In this document: positions 26,776 through 35,769 of the stretch, one piece after another | Position numbering within the stretch: position 1 is the first letter of the stretch | Layout of the letters: every line of letters starts with the position of its first letter | Origin: Bifidobacterium subtile | GTDB taxonomy: Bacteria; Actinomycetota; Actinomycetes; Actinomycetales; Bifidobacteriaceae | Reading direction: 5' to 3' | DNA length: 64,000 nt | NCBI RefSeq assembly: GCF_000741775.1 | Contig: NZ_JGZR01000008.1 | Coordinates: 62,001-126,000, forward strand | The notes under the pieces: generated by a model | What the model was told of the DNA's origin: nothing | Databases searched by the model: none | Seen by the model: the letters and a program-made list of their open reading frames with translations, nothing else | Made by a program: the position numbers and the translations under genes

Positions 26776-29376
26776 TCAGCTGCTGACGATTTGCGATTCG
26801 CCGCCGCGCGTGAAGTCGAGCACTGCACCCGCCAATTGCACCGCATGGCTCAAATCAGGATCGGCATCAAGCAGCGCGTCGGCATCGGCGCGGGCATCGG
26901 CGATGATTGCGGCGTCCTTGACCACGCGCAGCAATTTGAGTCCGGATTTGCCCCCGGACTGGGCGTCGCCAAGCACATCGCCCGCTCCGCGCAGTTCGAG
27001 ATCCGCCTGCGCAATCTCGGCCCCGTCCAATGAGTGGTGGATGACTTCGAGCCGCTGAGCCGCGATGCTGTCCGGTTCGGCGCGCGAGACGAGAAACGCC
27101 CAGGAATCAGTGCCGCCGCGCCCGACCCTGCCACGTAGCTGATGCAATTGGGACAGCCCGTAGCGGTCGGCGTCGAATATCACGATGCAGCTGGCTTGCG
27201 GAACGTCTACGCCGACCTCAATCACCGTGGTGGCCACAAGCACAGGCGTCCTGCCCGAGGAGAAGTCGGCCATGACCTGCGTTTTGGTCGCGTCATCGTC
27301 ACGGCCGGTTAGCGTCGCGAATGCGATACCCGCGAATTGGGGCAACGATTGCAAACGCTGCGCGATTTCCGCGACCGCGTGCAGCGGCGGCTTGGGTTTG
27401 CCGCCCTCCGAGCCGTCCGCGTTGCCGTCACCGCTGCGGCGAGCACTCGAACGACTGCTCCCAGCAGCCTGCGACCGTTCGTCGCCCGAGCCGTCATCGA
27501 AGGCCTCGAAGCCGTCTTCGTTTTCGCCCGCGCCACCCGTGCTGTCCGCGTCCTCGTCCATATCGATTCTCGGGCAGACCACGTAGGCCCGCTCCCCTGC
27601 ATCGATGCGCCTGCGAACATGCGCGAACATGGCCGCCATCGTCCGCGCATCGGCTTCCGGCACGACAACCGTTCTGATCGGCTTGCGGCCTCCCGGCAAT
27701 TCAGTGAGCCACGAGATGTCCAGATCGCCGAACCATGTCATCGCGGCGGTGCGCGGGATGGGCGTCGCCGTCATCACCAGCAGATGCGGCGTCAGCTCCG
27801 ACTGATCGCGCAACGATTCGCGCTGCTCGACGCCGAAGCGATGCTGCTCGTCGATAACCACCAGCGCGAGGTTCGGCGCCTGAAATGTCGAAGAGAACGC
27901 GGCATGCGTGGCGATGATGATGCCCGGCTCACCGCTTGCAGCCCGCGCCAAGGCTTTGCGGCGGGCTGCCAGCCGCATGCCGCCGGTGAGCAGCGTCACC
28001 GCCACCTGCATCGAATCGCCGTTGACCATCGCCGATATGGTCTGGTAATGCTGCTCGGCGAGCACCTGCGTCGGCGCTACCAGCACGGCCTGATACCCCG
28101 CGCCCACGGCCTGCAGCATCGCGCAGACGGCCACCACGGTTTTGCCTGATCCCACTTCGCCTTGGAGCAGCCGCTGCATGGGATAGCTCTGCGCCATGTC
28201 GGCGGCGACGTCGTCAATGACCTTGCGCTGGCCGCCGGTCAGCTTGAACGGCAGGGAGGCGATGAACATGTCCCGCAGGGAATCATCCACGCACGCACGG
28301 GAGCGCGTGTGGCGCGTGTGCTGGCGCGATTGCAGCACGGCGGTCTGCGAGATCAGTGCCTCCTCATAGCGCAGCGTGGCGATGGCCTGATGGAATTCCC
28401 CGGTCGACTGCGGGTCATGGATGGCAAGGAAAGCCTGCGCTCGATGCATGAGGCCATGCGCGGCACGAATCGATTCGGGGATGACGTCGGGAACGGCCCG
28501 ACGCATGGCCGCTGCGCCAGGCGAGGTTTCCGCGATGTCAGCGTCGGCGACATCGACAGGTCGTGAGGCATCGGCTGTCGTGGTGTCATCATCTTTCGCA
28601 GCGCCGTTCCGCACAGCGCCATCTGCGATAACGCCCTGCGCGGCATCGCTGCGCAATCGAGCGGAATCGACATCCGCTGGGCCAGTCGTTGCGGACCGCA
28701 GCCCGGCATCGGCGGCAGCGACGACGCCGCCCTGCAACGCATCCAGGAATCCTAGAATCGCCTCGTGGATGTGCTCGCTGGAAATGCGCGAGATGGCATG
28801 GTACACGGGTCGAGGCCGGCATACCCGACGCAGGGCCTCCTCTTCGGTATCGGCGTCATACATGCGCCTCGCCGCCGCCTTGTCTGATGCGGCACCCCCC
28901 GATCTCGCAGAGCCGCGCGGATCAGGGTCAATCGTCAGCACCTCAGGATGCGTGAACTGCAGCTGCCCGTTGAACTCCGTAGGCTCCCCCGCGACGACGA
29001 CATCCGCGCCGGAGCGCATCCGCGCGCTGAGCCAGTCGATGTATTGCCGTTTGCCGGAGAAGAACACGAGCCGGGCGATGGCGCCGTTGATGTTTCTGGT
29101 CCGCGCGAAATCCGCGTCATCGACCAGCACCTCAAGCCGAAACCCGCGCCGGGCATTCATCGGCACCACGCGCACCTGCCGCACTTGGGCGGCGAAGGCC
29201 ATCGGCTGCCCTGCGCGAGCCTCGCGCAACGCCTTGAGCGCAACCGGCTCGGTCACGCGGAACGGGTAATAGGTCAGTGCGTCGCCGACCGTTATGAGTC
29301 CCAAGGATTTGAGCGCACTGACCCGCCGCTTGTTCGTCATCAATGACGAAATCGGGGTACTCAGTGAAACGCTCAT
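26776..29376 (-). CDS. recG: ATP-dependent DNA helicase RecG
   Basis: Branched-DNA helicase that reverses stalled forks. An N-terminal wedge/OB domain (VGDALTYYPFRV and FRLEVLVDDADFA) is followed by helicase motifs I QGEVGSGKTVVA, II VVIDEQHRFG, III VMTATPIPRTAAM, and the C-terminal lobe VATTVIEVGVDVPQASCIVIFDADRYGLSQLHQLRGRVGRGG (motifs IV-VI). At 866 residues it is long: Ala/Asp-rich insertions sit near residues 230-290 (GVVAAADAGLRSATTGPADV) and 640-690 (DEDADSTGGAGENEDGFE). Confidence 0.95.
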   Translation of the reverse strand: MSVSLSTPISSLMTNKRRVSALKSLGLITVGDALTYYPFRVTEPVALKALREARAGQPMAFAAQVRQVRVVPMNARRGFRLEVLVDDADFARTRNINGAIARLVFFSGKRQYIDWLSARMRSGADVVVAGEPTEFNGQLQFTHPEVLTIDPDPRGSARSGGAASDKAAARRMYDADTEEEALRRVCRPRPVYHAISRISSEHIHEAILGFLDALQGGVVAAADAGLRSATTGPADVDSARLRSDAAQGVIADGAVRNGAAKDDDTTTADASRPVDVADADIAETSPGAAAMRRAVPDVIPESIRAAHGLMHRAQAFLAIHDPQSTGEFHQAIATLRYEEALISQTAVLQSRQHTRHTRSRACVDDSLRDMFIASLPFKLTGGQRKVIDDVAADMAQSYPMQRLLQGEVGSGKTVVAVCAMLQAVGAGYQAVLVAPTQVLAEQHYQTISAMVNGDSMQVAVTLLTGGMRLAARRKALARAASGEPGIIIATHAAFSSTFQAPNLALVVIDEQHRFGVEQRESLRDQSELTPHLLVMTATPIPRTAAMTWFGDLDISWLTELPGGRKPIRTVVVPEADARTMAAMFAHVRRRIDAGERAYVVCPRIDMDEDADSTGGAGENEDGFEAFDDGSGDERSQAAGSSRSSARRSGDGNADGSEGGKPKPPLHAVAEIAQRLQSLPQFAGIAFATLTGRDDDATKTQVMADFSSGRTPVLVATTVIEVGVDVPQASCIVIFDADRYGLSQLHQLRGRVGRGGTDSWAFLVSRAEPDSIAAQRLEVIHHSLDGAEIAQADLELRGAGDVLGDAQSGGKSGLKLLRVVKDAAIIADARADADALLDADPDLSHAVQLAGAVLDFTRGGESQIVSS

Positions 29377-29607
29377 AGTTCCTTATTGTCCTCGAGCAGC
29401 GCGACACCGAGTACTGACCTGCCGGCATCGTCGCTGCCGCGCTGCACCGTGCAGCCCCTCGTTAGGAGGCCGCTTATCTTTAACAATGCCCCATGTGTGA
29501 CGTATTCCCGCTCCTGAGCGTCACGAAAGGGGCAGAATTGGAGGAATAATGCCCTTTTTGTGCCGCTAACGAGGGATGAGAGTCACCAATGGGACATAAT
29601 CCCGAAT

Positions 29608-29643
29608 ACACAAAACCCCGAAGGCTATGACGCCCTCGGGGTT
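29608..29643 (-). terminator. Terminator after rpmB
   Basis: AACCCCGAGGGC pairs with GCCTTCGGGGTT, followed by TTTGTGT on the minus strand, just beyond the rpmB stop. Confidence 0.85.
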
Positions 29644-29664
29644 CGAATCGCGGTTACTCGCGAC

Positions 29665-29859
29665 TCACGCGGCCACGCGCTGAACCTTACCGGCCTTGAT
29701 GCACTTGACGCAGACGCGAACGCGGACGTTCTCGCCGTCGATCGTGGTGCGGACCGGCTGCAGGTTCGGACGGAAGGTGCGCTTATTGCGGATATGTGAG
29801 TGTGAAACGGTGTAACCGGTTTGCGGTCCCTTGCCGCACACTGCGCAACGAGCTGCCAT
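29665..29859 (-). CDS. rpmB: 50S ribosomal protein bL28, zinc-binding form
   Basis: 64 residues from the ATG at 29859. [20 protein letters not shown] and a C-terminal CVKCIKAG supply two CxxC pairs, so this is the zinc-ribbon paralogue. In actinobacteria with two L28 forms, the cysteine-free one is often under zinc control; no Zur-type site is evident here. A terminator follows directly. Confidence 0.95.
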   Translation of the reverse strand: MAARCAVCGKGPQTGYTVSHSHIRNKRTFRPNLQPVRTTIDGENVRVRVCVKCIKAGKVQRVAA

Positions 29860-30288
29860 AATGGACTCCCTAATTTCTTTGACTTGCAAGTCTCGGCGAT
29901 CAACAACCACACGCATGCACGCATGCTGTTGAACACACAATCACACAACTATACAATACGGGTCGACATAACGCAAATTCAGCAGCGGAACCGGTCGACG
30001 GATACTTCATACTGCAATCCGAATTATTCTGAACCGCAGGAATCCGAACTGCGCAACTACGAAAATCCGGATGGCAGCCGGATCGATTGTCCCGTCCGTC
30101 ATGACTACTCCCGCATCCCGCCAGCACCCAACAGCGACGCCGCTACCGTCTGTGCGGCAACCGCCCCGCCGTCCGCTCAGCGCTGAAGCGTTCAGGTAAC
30201 GTTCATACGCGAAAGCTACAAAAGAAGAACCGCACGTAACGCCATATTCAATTATGGGCTATGGCTCGTCACACTGAAGGAGGTTGCA
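29860..30288. other. Divergent intergenic region rpmB / PfkB-like gene
   Basis: About 430 bases, noticeably A/T-richer than the flanks, with no credible ORF. It should contain both promoters. AAGGAGG at 30279-30285 is the site for the kinase-like gene. I see no repeat or riboswitch. Confidence 0.4.
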
Positions 30289-31344
30289 ATGCTGCACGAA
30301 TTCATATCACGAGCGTTCAGGAGCCCAAGCCGACCTCTGGCCGCTTCGGTGCTTTCGCTCGGCCAGATCTGGGTCGACGTCATGATGGATGTCAACGAAA
30401 TACCGCCCTCCGGAGGATTCACCGTCTCGCAGCAGGTCAACGCGACCATCGGCGGCAGCTTCCGCGTGCTGCAGGCTGCCAGCCGCATGGGCTCGCCCAC
30501 CAGGCATGCGGGCATCATCGGCGGCGGAATGTGGGGCACCGCTGTGCGCGAGGCCCTATCACGCGACAAGATCGACCACATCGGGCAAGACCGGCTGGAT
30601 TCGGACACCGGGTTTCGCCTGGTGCTCAACGACGGCGAGCGCAAAACCTTCATCGCCACCTATGGCGCGGAATCGCAGGGCGACGCCAACACCTTCGACG
30701 CCATCGAGCCGAGGGACGGCGATGTGGTGCATATCAGCGGCAACACGCTGATGGATCATTCCTCCTCCGGAATCGAGGCGTTCTTCGCGCGCACGGCGCC
30801 CGACCCCGATGACCGCCCCTACACGCTGGTGCTCAGTCCCACGAACGCTTTGGAGCTGGTCAGCGAACAACTGCTGGAAAACGTGGTGCTGGCCCGCCCG
30901 ATCTGGTCCTGCAATCGGCAGGAGGCGCACACCTTGGCCGAACGGCTCGGCGTTCCGCAGGGCGACGCCAGAAAGCTCACGGTCGGAGGCGCTTTCGACG
31001 AGGCGATGGAGGGCCTGTGCGGCTCCCTCGGCGAGGCGTTGCGCGCGCCTTTGGTGCTGCGCGCCGGATCGCGCGGCGCATGGGTGCGCGAGCCGGGCGG
31101 CGGCGTGGCCCACGTGCCGGGGTTCCCGGTCAAGCCCGCGCACACCCGCTCGGCCGGCGCCTGCCACACCGGAGCCTTCTGCGCGATGCTCGCCCAAGGC
31201 TGGTCGATGCCCGACGCAGTGCGCATCGCCAATGCCGCATCCTCGCTCGCCATCGAGCGCCATATCGCAGGCGTGCCCGACTGCCCTCATCGCCAGGAGG
31301 CGATGGCTTTGGCCGAAGACCACGAGCACAGCGAAAACGAATAA
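30289..31344 (+). CDS. PfkB/ribokinase-family protein lacking the catalytic aspartate
   Basis: 351 residues. The ribokinase-like fold shows LGQIWVDVMMDVNEIP, GGSFRVLQAASRMG and a C-terminal segment matching the PfkB signature. In active relatives that segment reads GAGDTHTGAF; here it is SAGACHTGAF, so the catalytic base Asp is Ala and a glycine is Ser. The frame is intact and the ribosome binding site is strong (GAAGGAGG), so this is not a decaying gene. It may be a non-catalytic sugar-binding relative, or use another residue. Converges on the lactonase gene. Confidence 0.82.
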   Translation: MLHEFISRAFRSPSRPLAASVLSLGQIWVDVMMDVNEIPPSGGFTVSQQVNATIGGSFRVLQAASRMGSPTRHAGIIGGGMWGTAVREALSRDKIDHIGQDRLDSDTGFRLVLNDGERKTFIATYGAESQGDANTFDAIEPRDGDVVHISGNTLMDHSSSGIEAFFARTAPDPDDRPYTLVLSPTNALELVSEQLLENVVLARPIWSCNRQEAHTLAERLGVPQGDARKLTVGGAFDEAMEGLCGSLGEALRAPLVLRAGSRGAWVREPGGGVAHVPGFPVKPAHTRSAGACHTGAFCAMLAQGWSMPDAVRIANAASSLAIERHIAGVPDCPHRQEAMALAEDHEHSENE

Positions 31345-31441
31345 AGCCGGGCATCCCAGGCCAATCGGCCAGTTGCCGCCCGATGCTGGATGTATTCCTG
31401 CGTTTCAGCGTTTGACACGCATAAATACGTCCAACAGACGT

Positions 31442-31534
31442 GGCTGTTTTCCTAGTGCTGGTTGGCTTTGTGCGTTTTGCGTGCGGGAACGCACGAACCT
31501 GTCCGCTATCGGGAAAGCAGCCAGGAAAACAGCC
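31442..31534. terminator. Nested inverted repeats between convergent genes
   Basis: GGCTGTTTTCCT (31442-31453) is complementary to 31523-31534, and inside it CGTGCG-GGAA-CGCACG (31480-31495) forms a tight hairpin. Placed between two convergent genes, it fits a bidirectional terminator. Confidence 0.6.
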
Positions 31535-31553
31535 TGACTGAGGGAGCCGCCCG

Positions 31554-32771
31554 TCACGCCTGCAGAATCGCCGTGGGCGAATCGGCGTCGAATCGGGCGC
31601 ATTCACGCGGCTCGCCAGTGGGGAGAAGATCGAAGGCAGCGATGTTGTTGGAAGCCTCATCGGCTGCTAACAGGATCGAACCCAGGGCGACGAGCTGCCG
31701 GGGCCGCCTGCCGCCGCACGGCACGCCGCGACCGCGCCAGCCGGGCGTTGCAGGCTCGGCGAGCCGCGCGAATCGCTCGCCATCCCAGGCCAGCGTGATG
31801 ATGCGCTCCGACCCGCGCAAGCCGATATAGGCGAAGCCCGCAGAGGCCGGCGTGGTCTCTTTCGCGCGAGCAGGGCGAGCGGAACGGGCGGCGCATGCGG
31901 AAGACGACGGCACATAGGCCAGCGACGCGGCCTGATCGCCGGGATCGCCGCCAAGGTCAATGGTTTGCACGATGCGGAAGTCATCGCCGCCCGCAGCGTG
32001 TTCGCGCTCAGAAGGGTCTTCCGAGGCATCCTCGCACGCCAGCAGCGTGACCGAGTTCCCCCACTCGCCGACCGCCGCGACGCGCCAGCCGCCGTCATTC
32101 GCAGGTATGAGATGCATGTCGCGCGGTCCGGTGCCCGGTGCAAGCGTCACCGCGCCGATGCGACGCAGCACACCATGATTCCACTGGTGCACGTAGATCC
32201 GATCGGCCCCCAGATCAGTGGCGAGCACGCGCCCGTCCGGCAACGGCAGCGCCCAGTGGGCGTGTGGCCCAGCCTGCGCCGGCATCGGCCCATGTCCCTC
32301 GCCGCGCAGCAACTGCGTTCCCTGCATCGCGCACCCATCGTCGCCGATCGGGTGCACGGCGATGCTTCCGTCGCCGTAGTTCGCAACGACAAGACGTCGG
32401 CGGCCTTCATCGTCGATGGCCACTGCGGCATGGGTCGGCCCGTCTCCCTGCACCGGCACTCGGGACAGCGCTCGCACATGGAGCCCCTCGCCATCATGCT
32501 GGATGCGCAGTGAGGCGATTTCGCCGGTGTTCTCCAGCACCGCGTACAGCATGTCGCCGTCGCGCTCAAGCCATGTGGGCGAGGGCAGCTCGGCCAGCAT
32601 ATCGCGCCGCAGCACTTGGACGGCGCGCCCGTTTCCCACGCTCTTGCCTTTGCCCGCAGCTCCGATTTCGACAGCAGCAGCGTTCTGGGCGCCAAGCGCG
32701 AGCTCGAAACGCTCGACGCCTTTGCATGTCTGGCCATTGAGAGGCCCGAATCCGCCAACGAGAATATCCAT
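31554..32771 (-). CDS. Lactonase-family beta-propeller protein (6-phosphogluconolactonase-like)
   Basis: 405 residues of the Pgl/YkgB seven-bladed propeller type. MDILVGGFGP, LPSPTWLERDGDMLYAVLEN, GDGPTHAAVAID, PHAHWALPLPDGRVLATDLG, APGTGPRDMHLIPA and YIGLRGSERIITL are characteristic. The last third carries a Ser/Ala/Arg-rich insertion (SSSACAARSARPARAKE). The family hydrolyses 6-phosphogluconolactone in some bacteria; in others the substrate is unknown, so the assignment is by fold. Overlap with the start region of the neighbouring plus-strand ORF is resolved by starting that gene at 32925. Confidence 0.85.
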   Translation of the reverse strand: MDILVGGFGPLNGQTCKGVERFELALGAQNAAAVEIGAAGKGKSVGNGRAVQVLRRDMLAELPSPTWLERDGDMLYAVLENTGEIASLRIQHDGEGLHVRALSRVPVQGDGPTHAAVAIDDEGRRRLVVANYGDGSIAVHPIGDDGCAMQGTQLLRGEGHGPMPAQAGPHAHWALPLPDGRVLATDLGADRIYVHQWNHGVLRRIGAVTLAPGTGPRDMHLIPANDGGWRVAAVGEWGNSVTLLACEDASEDPSEREHAAGGDDFRIVQTIDLGGDPGDQAASLAYVPSSSACAARSARPARAKETTPASAGFAYIGLRGSERIITLAWDGERFARLAEPATPGWRGRGVPCGGRRPRQLVALGSILLAADEASNNIAAFDLLPTGEPRECARFDADSPTAILQA

Positions 32772-32924
32772 ATGCTCATCGTAGGCCCGCGCGTCTACGC
32801 CGCCGTCATCGTCTCGCCGTCATCGTCTGCATCCGCAAGCGCAATCAGCGGCTATGCTCTGCGCTGGTTCGCTACGCGCGGTTACGCGCAGCGATTATCA
32901 TCGCAAATGATGCAGGAGGCTGCC

Positions 32925-34175
32925 ATGGGCAATATCATCGACTATGTGCGCGAGGAGACGCGCGGCTTCGCCGAGCGCCCCTTCGGCGCGGTCGACGCCT
33001 TGGTGCTTGCCTCGCTCGCGTACCGCATCATGCCCGACGACGTGCCACGCCTGTCCGACATCACGACGAAGTACGGCACGTTTTCAGCCCGGGCGCGGCT
33101 GTTCGATCCACATCACCCGATCGCTTCGCTGCGCATGCTGCGCGAGGCTCCATTCGACGGTCCGACGCTTGCCAAAGCGAATGCCAGTCTCGTGCGGCAG
33201 CATGCCATTCACGCCACCTCCAGCCAGGCGGATGTCACCGGATTCGCCGACCCGCAGCTTACCAATGAGCTGTACGCCGCGGTTGCCGGCTCCTCGCGAT
33301 TCAGTGCGATACGGGTCTCGGCCTATGACCAGCGCTTCAGCGCGCAGCGTCAGACGCAGTTCGCCGCCGAAACGATGCGGCTGCCCGACGGCACGCTGAT
33401 CATCGCGTTCCAAGGCACCGATGACTCCTTCGTGGGATGGAAGGAAGACTTCAACATGGCCTTCCAATACCCGGTGCCCGCGCAGGAATCCGCCAACGAT
33501 TATCTGCAGACGGTGGCGGCGGTGTGGCCCGGGCCTATTCTTTTGCTCGGCCACTCGAAAGGCGGCAATCTCGCCGTGTACGCCGCCATGAACGCCCCCG
33601 CCGAAATCCAGGAGCGCATCACGCGCGTCTTCTCGCTCGACGGTCCGGGCTTTCCCTACGAGGTGGTGACCAGCCCGATCTACCAGGCCGTCGTGCCGAA
33701 GGTCGAGAAGATCGTGCCCGACTCGTCCATTGTCGGCATGATCCTGGAAACCCCGGAGCCCTGCGTCGTGGTGCGATCCGACCAGAAGGGCATCATGCAG
33801 CATATGGCGTTCTCATGGCAGGTGCAGGACGGCGCTTTCGAAGTGCTCCCCGCCATCGCGCCCAGCTCGCAGTATTTCAACACCTCGCTCAACGAGTGGC
33901 TGCGCAGCCTGTCGTACGAGCAGCGCCAACGCTCCGTCGACGCCCTCTTCTCGATTCTCGCCGCAAGCGGCACCGACCACTTTTCCGGCGTGCTGGGTTC
34001 CCTGCCCAAGGCGCTGCCCGAGATGATCGGGTCCTTCGCCGGACTCTCGGACGAGGACCGGCGCAACATCAGATTCGCCGTCAATCTGCTGATCAGATCG
34101 ACATGGGCCTATCGTCGGCGCACTCAGCGCGGAGGCGGCGCACGGGACTCCGGCGGAAAGGATGCGACGCGATAA
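32925..34175 (+). CDS. Mbeg1-like (DUF2974) alpha/beta hydrolase
   Basis: 416 residues from the ATG at 32925, preceded by AGGAGG. It contains AAETMRLPDGTLIIAFQGTDDSFVGWKEDFNMAF (split across the lipase-like core) and the nucleophile elbow LLGHSKGGNLAVYAAM, with a later Asp/His-bearing FSLDGPGF. This matches the DUF2974/Mbeg1 group of lipase-like serine hydrolases. No signal peptide, so intracellular. An upstream in-frame extension to 32616 lies inside the lactonase gene and is rejected. Substrate unknown. Confidence 0.85.
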   Translation: MGNIIDYVREETRGFAERPFGAVDALVLASLAYRIMPDDVPRLSDITTKYGTFSARARLFDPHHPIASLRMLREAPFDGPTLAKANASLVRQHAIHATSSQADVTGFADPQLTNELYAAVAGSSRFSAIRVSAYDQRFSAQRQTQFAAETMRLPDGTLIIAFQGTDDSFVGWKEDFNMAFQYPVPAQESANDYLQTVAAVWPGPILLLGHSKGGNLAVYAAMNAPAEIQERITRVFSLDGPGFPYEVVTSPIYQAVVPKVEKIVPDSSIVGMILETPEPCVVVRSDQKGIMQHMAFSWQVQDGAFEVLPAIAPSSQYFNTSLNEWLRSLSYEQRQRSVDALFSILAASGTDHFSGVLGSLPKALPEMIGSFAGLSDEDRRNIRFAVNLLIRSTWAYRRRTQRGGGARDSGGKDATR

Positions 34176-34482
34176 GACGTTTCCCCCGTGCATCCCCTCA
34201 CGCAATTGCGTTTACAAGACTTCTTGTACGCAACCATATCCACCGTCTCTGCGCGGCTTCCTGTACTTGCGCAAACGCCTTTACCCAACCAATCACAACC
34301 ACGATTCCGCAGCGCCGCGACCCCGGTGTCATATTCACACAGCGTCATATTCGCACAGTGCAATATTCACACAGCGTCACATTCACACAGCGCGCCTACA
34401 CTGGTCGGAAGATCGCATCGCCCTGTGGCCGTCGCACAATCGCCGACGGCCGCGCCACCGCGCACTCGGAAGGGATATCACA
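34176..34482. other. Leader region of the deaminase gene
   Basis: About 300 bases with no gene. It includes four tandem 16-bp units (annotated separately) and GGAAGGG just before the predicted TTG start of the deaminase. Confidence 0.5.
34328..34391 (+). repeat. Four tandem 16-bp units upstream of the deaminase
   Basis: Consecutive units GTCATATTCACACAGC, GTCATATTCGCACAGT, GCAATATTCACACAGC and GTCACATTCACACAGC, with no spacer. They end about 90 bases before the gene start, where a promoter or RNA leader would lie. Possible regulator array or slippage-derived repeat. Confidence 0.8.
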
Positions 34483-35556
34483 TTGAGCACATCCACACCA
34501 ACGAACGCATCGACCAGCCCCAGCAGGCAAGACGCCGCTCCCGAATCCACTCTGCTCGCCATGCCCAAGGCGGAGCTGCACCTGCATATCGAGGGCACGC
34601 TGGAGCCGGAACTGGCGCTCGATTTGGCGCGACGCAACGGCGTGCAGCTGCCTTGGAACGGTTTGGACGAATTGCGCGCGCAATACCGTTTCGAGAATCT
34701 GCAGTCATTCCTGAACCTCTACTACCAGCTGATGGCCGTGCTGCGCACCGCCGACGATTTCCGCGACCTCATGCTGGCCTATCTTGAACGTGCCCACGCG
34801 GACGGCGTGCGCCACGCGGAGATCTTTTTCGACCCGCAGGTGCATCTGGACAACGGCCTTGACTTTGACATGGTGATGGCCGGTCTGCTCGAAGGCCTCG
34901 CGATCGGCGAAGAGCGCTATGGCATCTCCGGCGGGCTGATCCTGTCCATCGTGCGCGACAAGCCCGTCGAATCCGCGCGGAGCATGATCGATCTGGCCGA
35001 GCACAGGGCCGGAGACCTGATCGGCGTCGGCTTGGATTCCGCGGAAGTAGGCTACCCGCCATCCTTGTTCGAGGAGTGCTTCGCGCACGCCCGGGCGATG
35101 GGACTGCATTGCGTGGCCCATGCGGGCGAAGAGGGCCCGGCCGATTACGTGACGCAGGCCCTCGATCTGCTGCATGCAGAACGAATCGACCACGGCATCC
35201 ACGCCATTGACAGCCCCGAGGTCACTGCCCGGCTGGCACGCGAAGGCATAGCACTTACCGTGTGCCCGCTGTCGAATCGGCGTCTGCAGGTAGTCGACGA
35301 TCTGCGCGAGCTGCCGATACGGCGTTTCCTCGATCAGGGCGTCGCCGTGACCGTGAACAGCGATGACCCGGCATACTTTGGCGGCTACATCGGCGCCAAT
35401 TACCAGGCGCTCGCCGATATCGGCTTCGGTGCCGACGAGCTTGCGGGCTTCGCCGAGAACTCGATCAAGCACTCCTTCGCAGCTGAGGAACGCAAGCGCC
35501 AGCTGCTCGGTCAGCTCGCCGAGTGGCGGAACGCCGTCACCAAGGGCATTGCGTAA
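34483..35556 (+). CDS. Adenine deaminase-type enzyme (adenosine deaminase superfamily)
   Basis: Metal-dependent aminohydrolase. MPKAELHLHIEGTLEPE (metal His pair), CVAHAGEEG (His), IDHGIHAI and VTVNSDDPAYFGGY (metal Asp) are intact. The GTLEPE and DDPAYFGGY wording is that of the adenine-deaminase branch rather than classic adenosine deaminase, so adenine to hypoxanthine is the likelier reaction. The start is uncertain: the TTG at 34483 has GGAAGGG 8 bases upstream and gives 357 residues; the ATG at 34561 has no ribosome binding site. Role: purine salvage or nitrogen release. Confidence 0.85.
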   Translation: MSTSTPTNASTSPSRQDAAPESTLLAMPKAELHLHIEGTLEPELALDLARRNGVQLPWNGLDELRAQYRFENLQSFLNLYYQLMAVLRTADDFRDLMLAYLERAHADGVRHAEIFFDPQVHLDNGLDFDMVMAGLLEGLAIGEERYGISGGLILSIVRDKPVESARSMIDLAEHRAGDLIGVGLDSAEVGYPPSLFEECFAHARAMGLHCVAHAGEEGPADYVTQALDLLHAERIDHGIHAIDSPEVTARLAREGIALTVCPLSNRRLQVVDDLRELPIRRFLDQGVAVTVNSDDPAYFGGYIGANYQALADIGFGADELAGFAENSIKHSFAAEERKRQLLGQLAEWRNAVTKGIA

Positions 35557-35769
35557 AACGCGGCGCGAAAACCGCATGAAGGCAGCTTGAGCGAAGGCCG
35601 TTGGACGAAAACGCAGCGGCGCGGAGGCATTGCGCAAAAATCGCATGGAACACCGCGGAGGCACCGCCGGACAACGGATACTCGAATAGCTCAGCCCAGC
35701 TCCGACGCGGCGGCTAGACTTGGCACATAAGATCAGGAAACCATAACGACCGGAGGCGAGGACAGGCGC

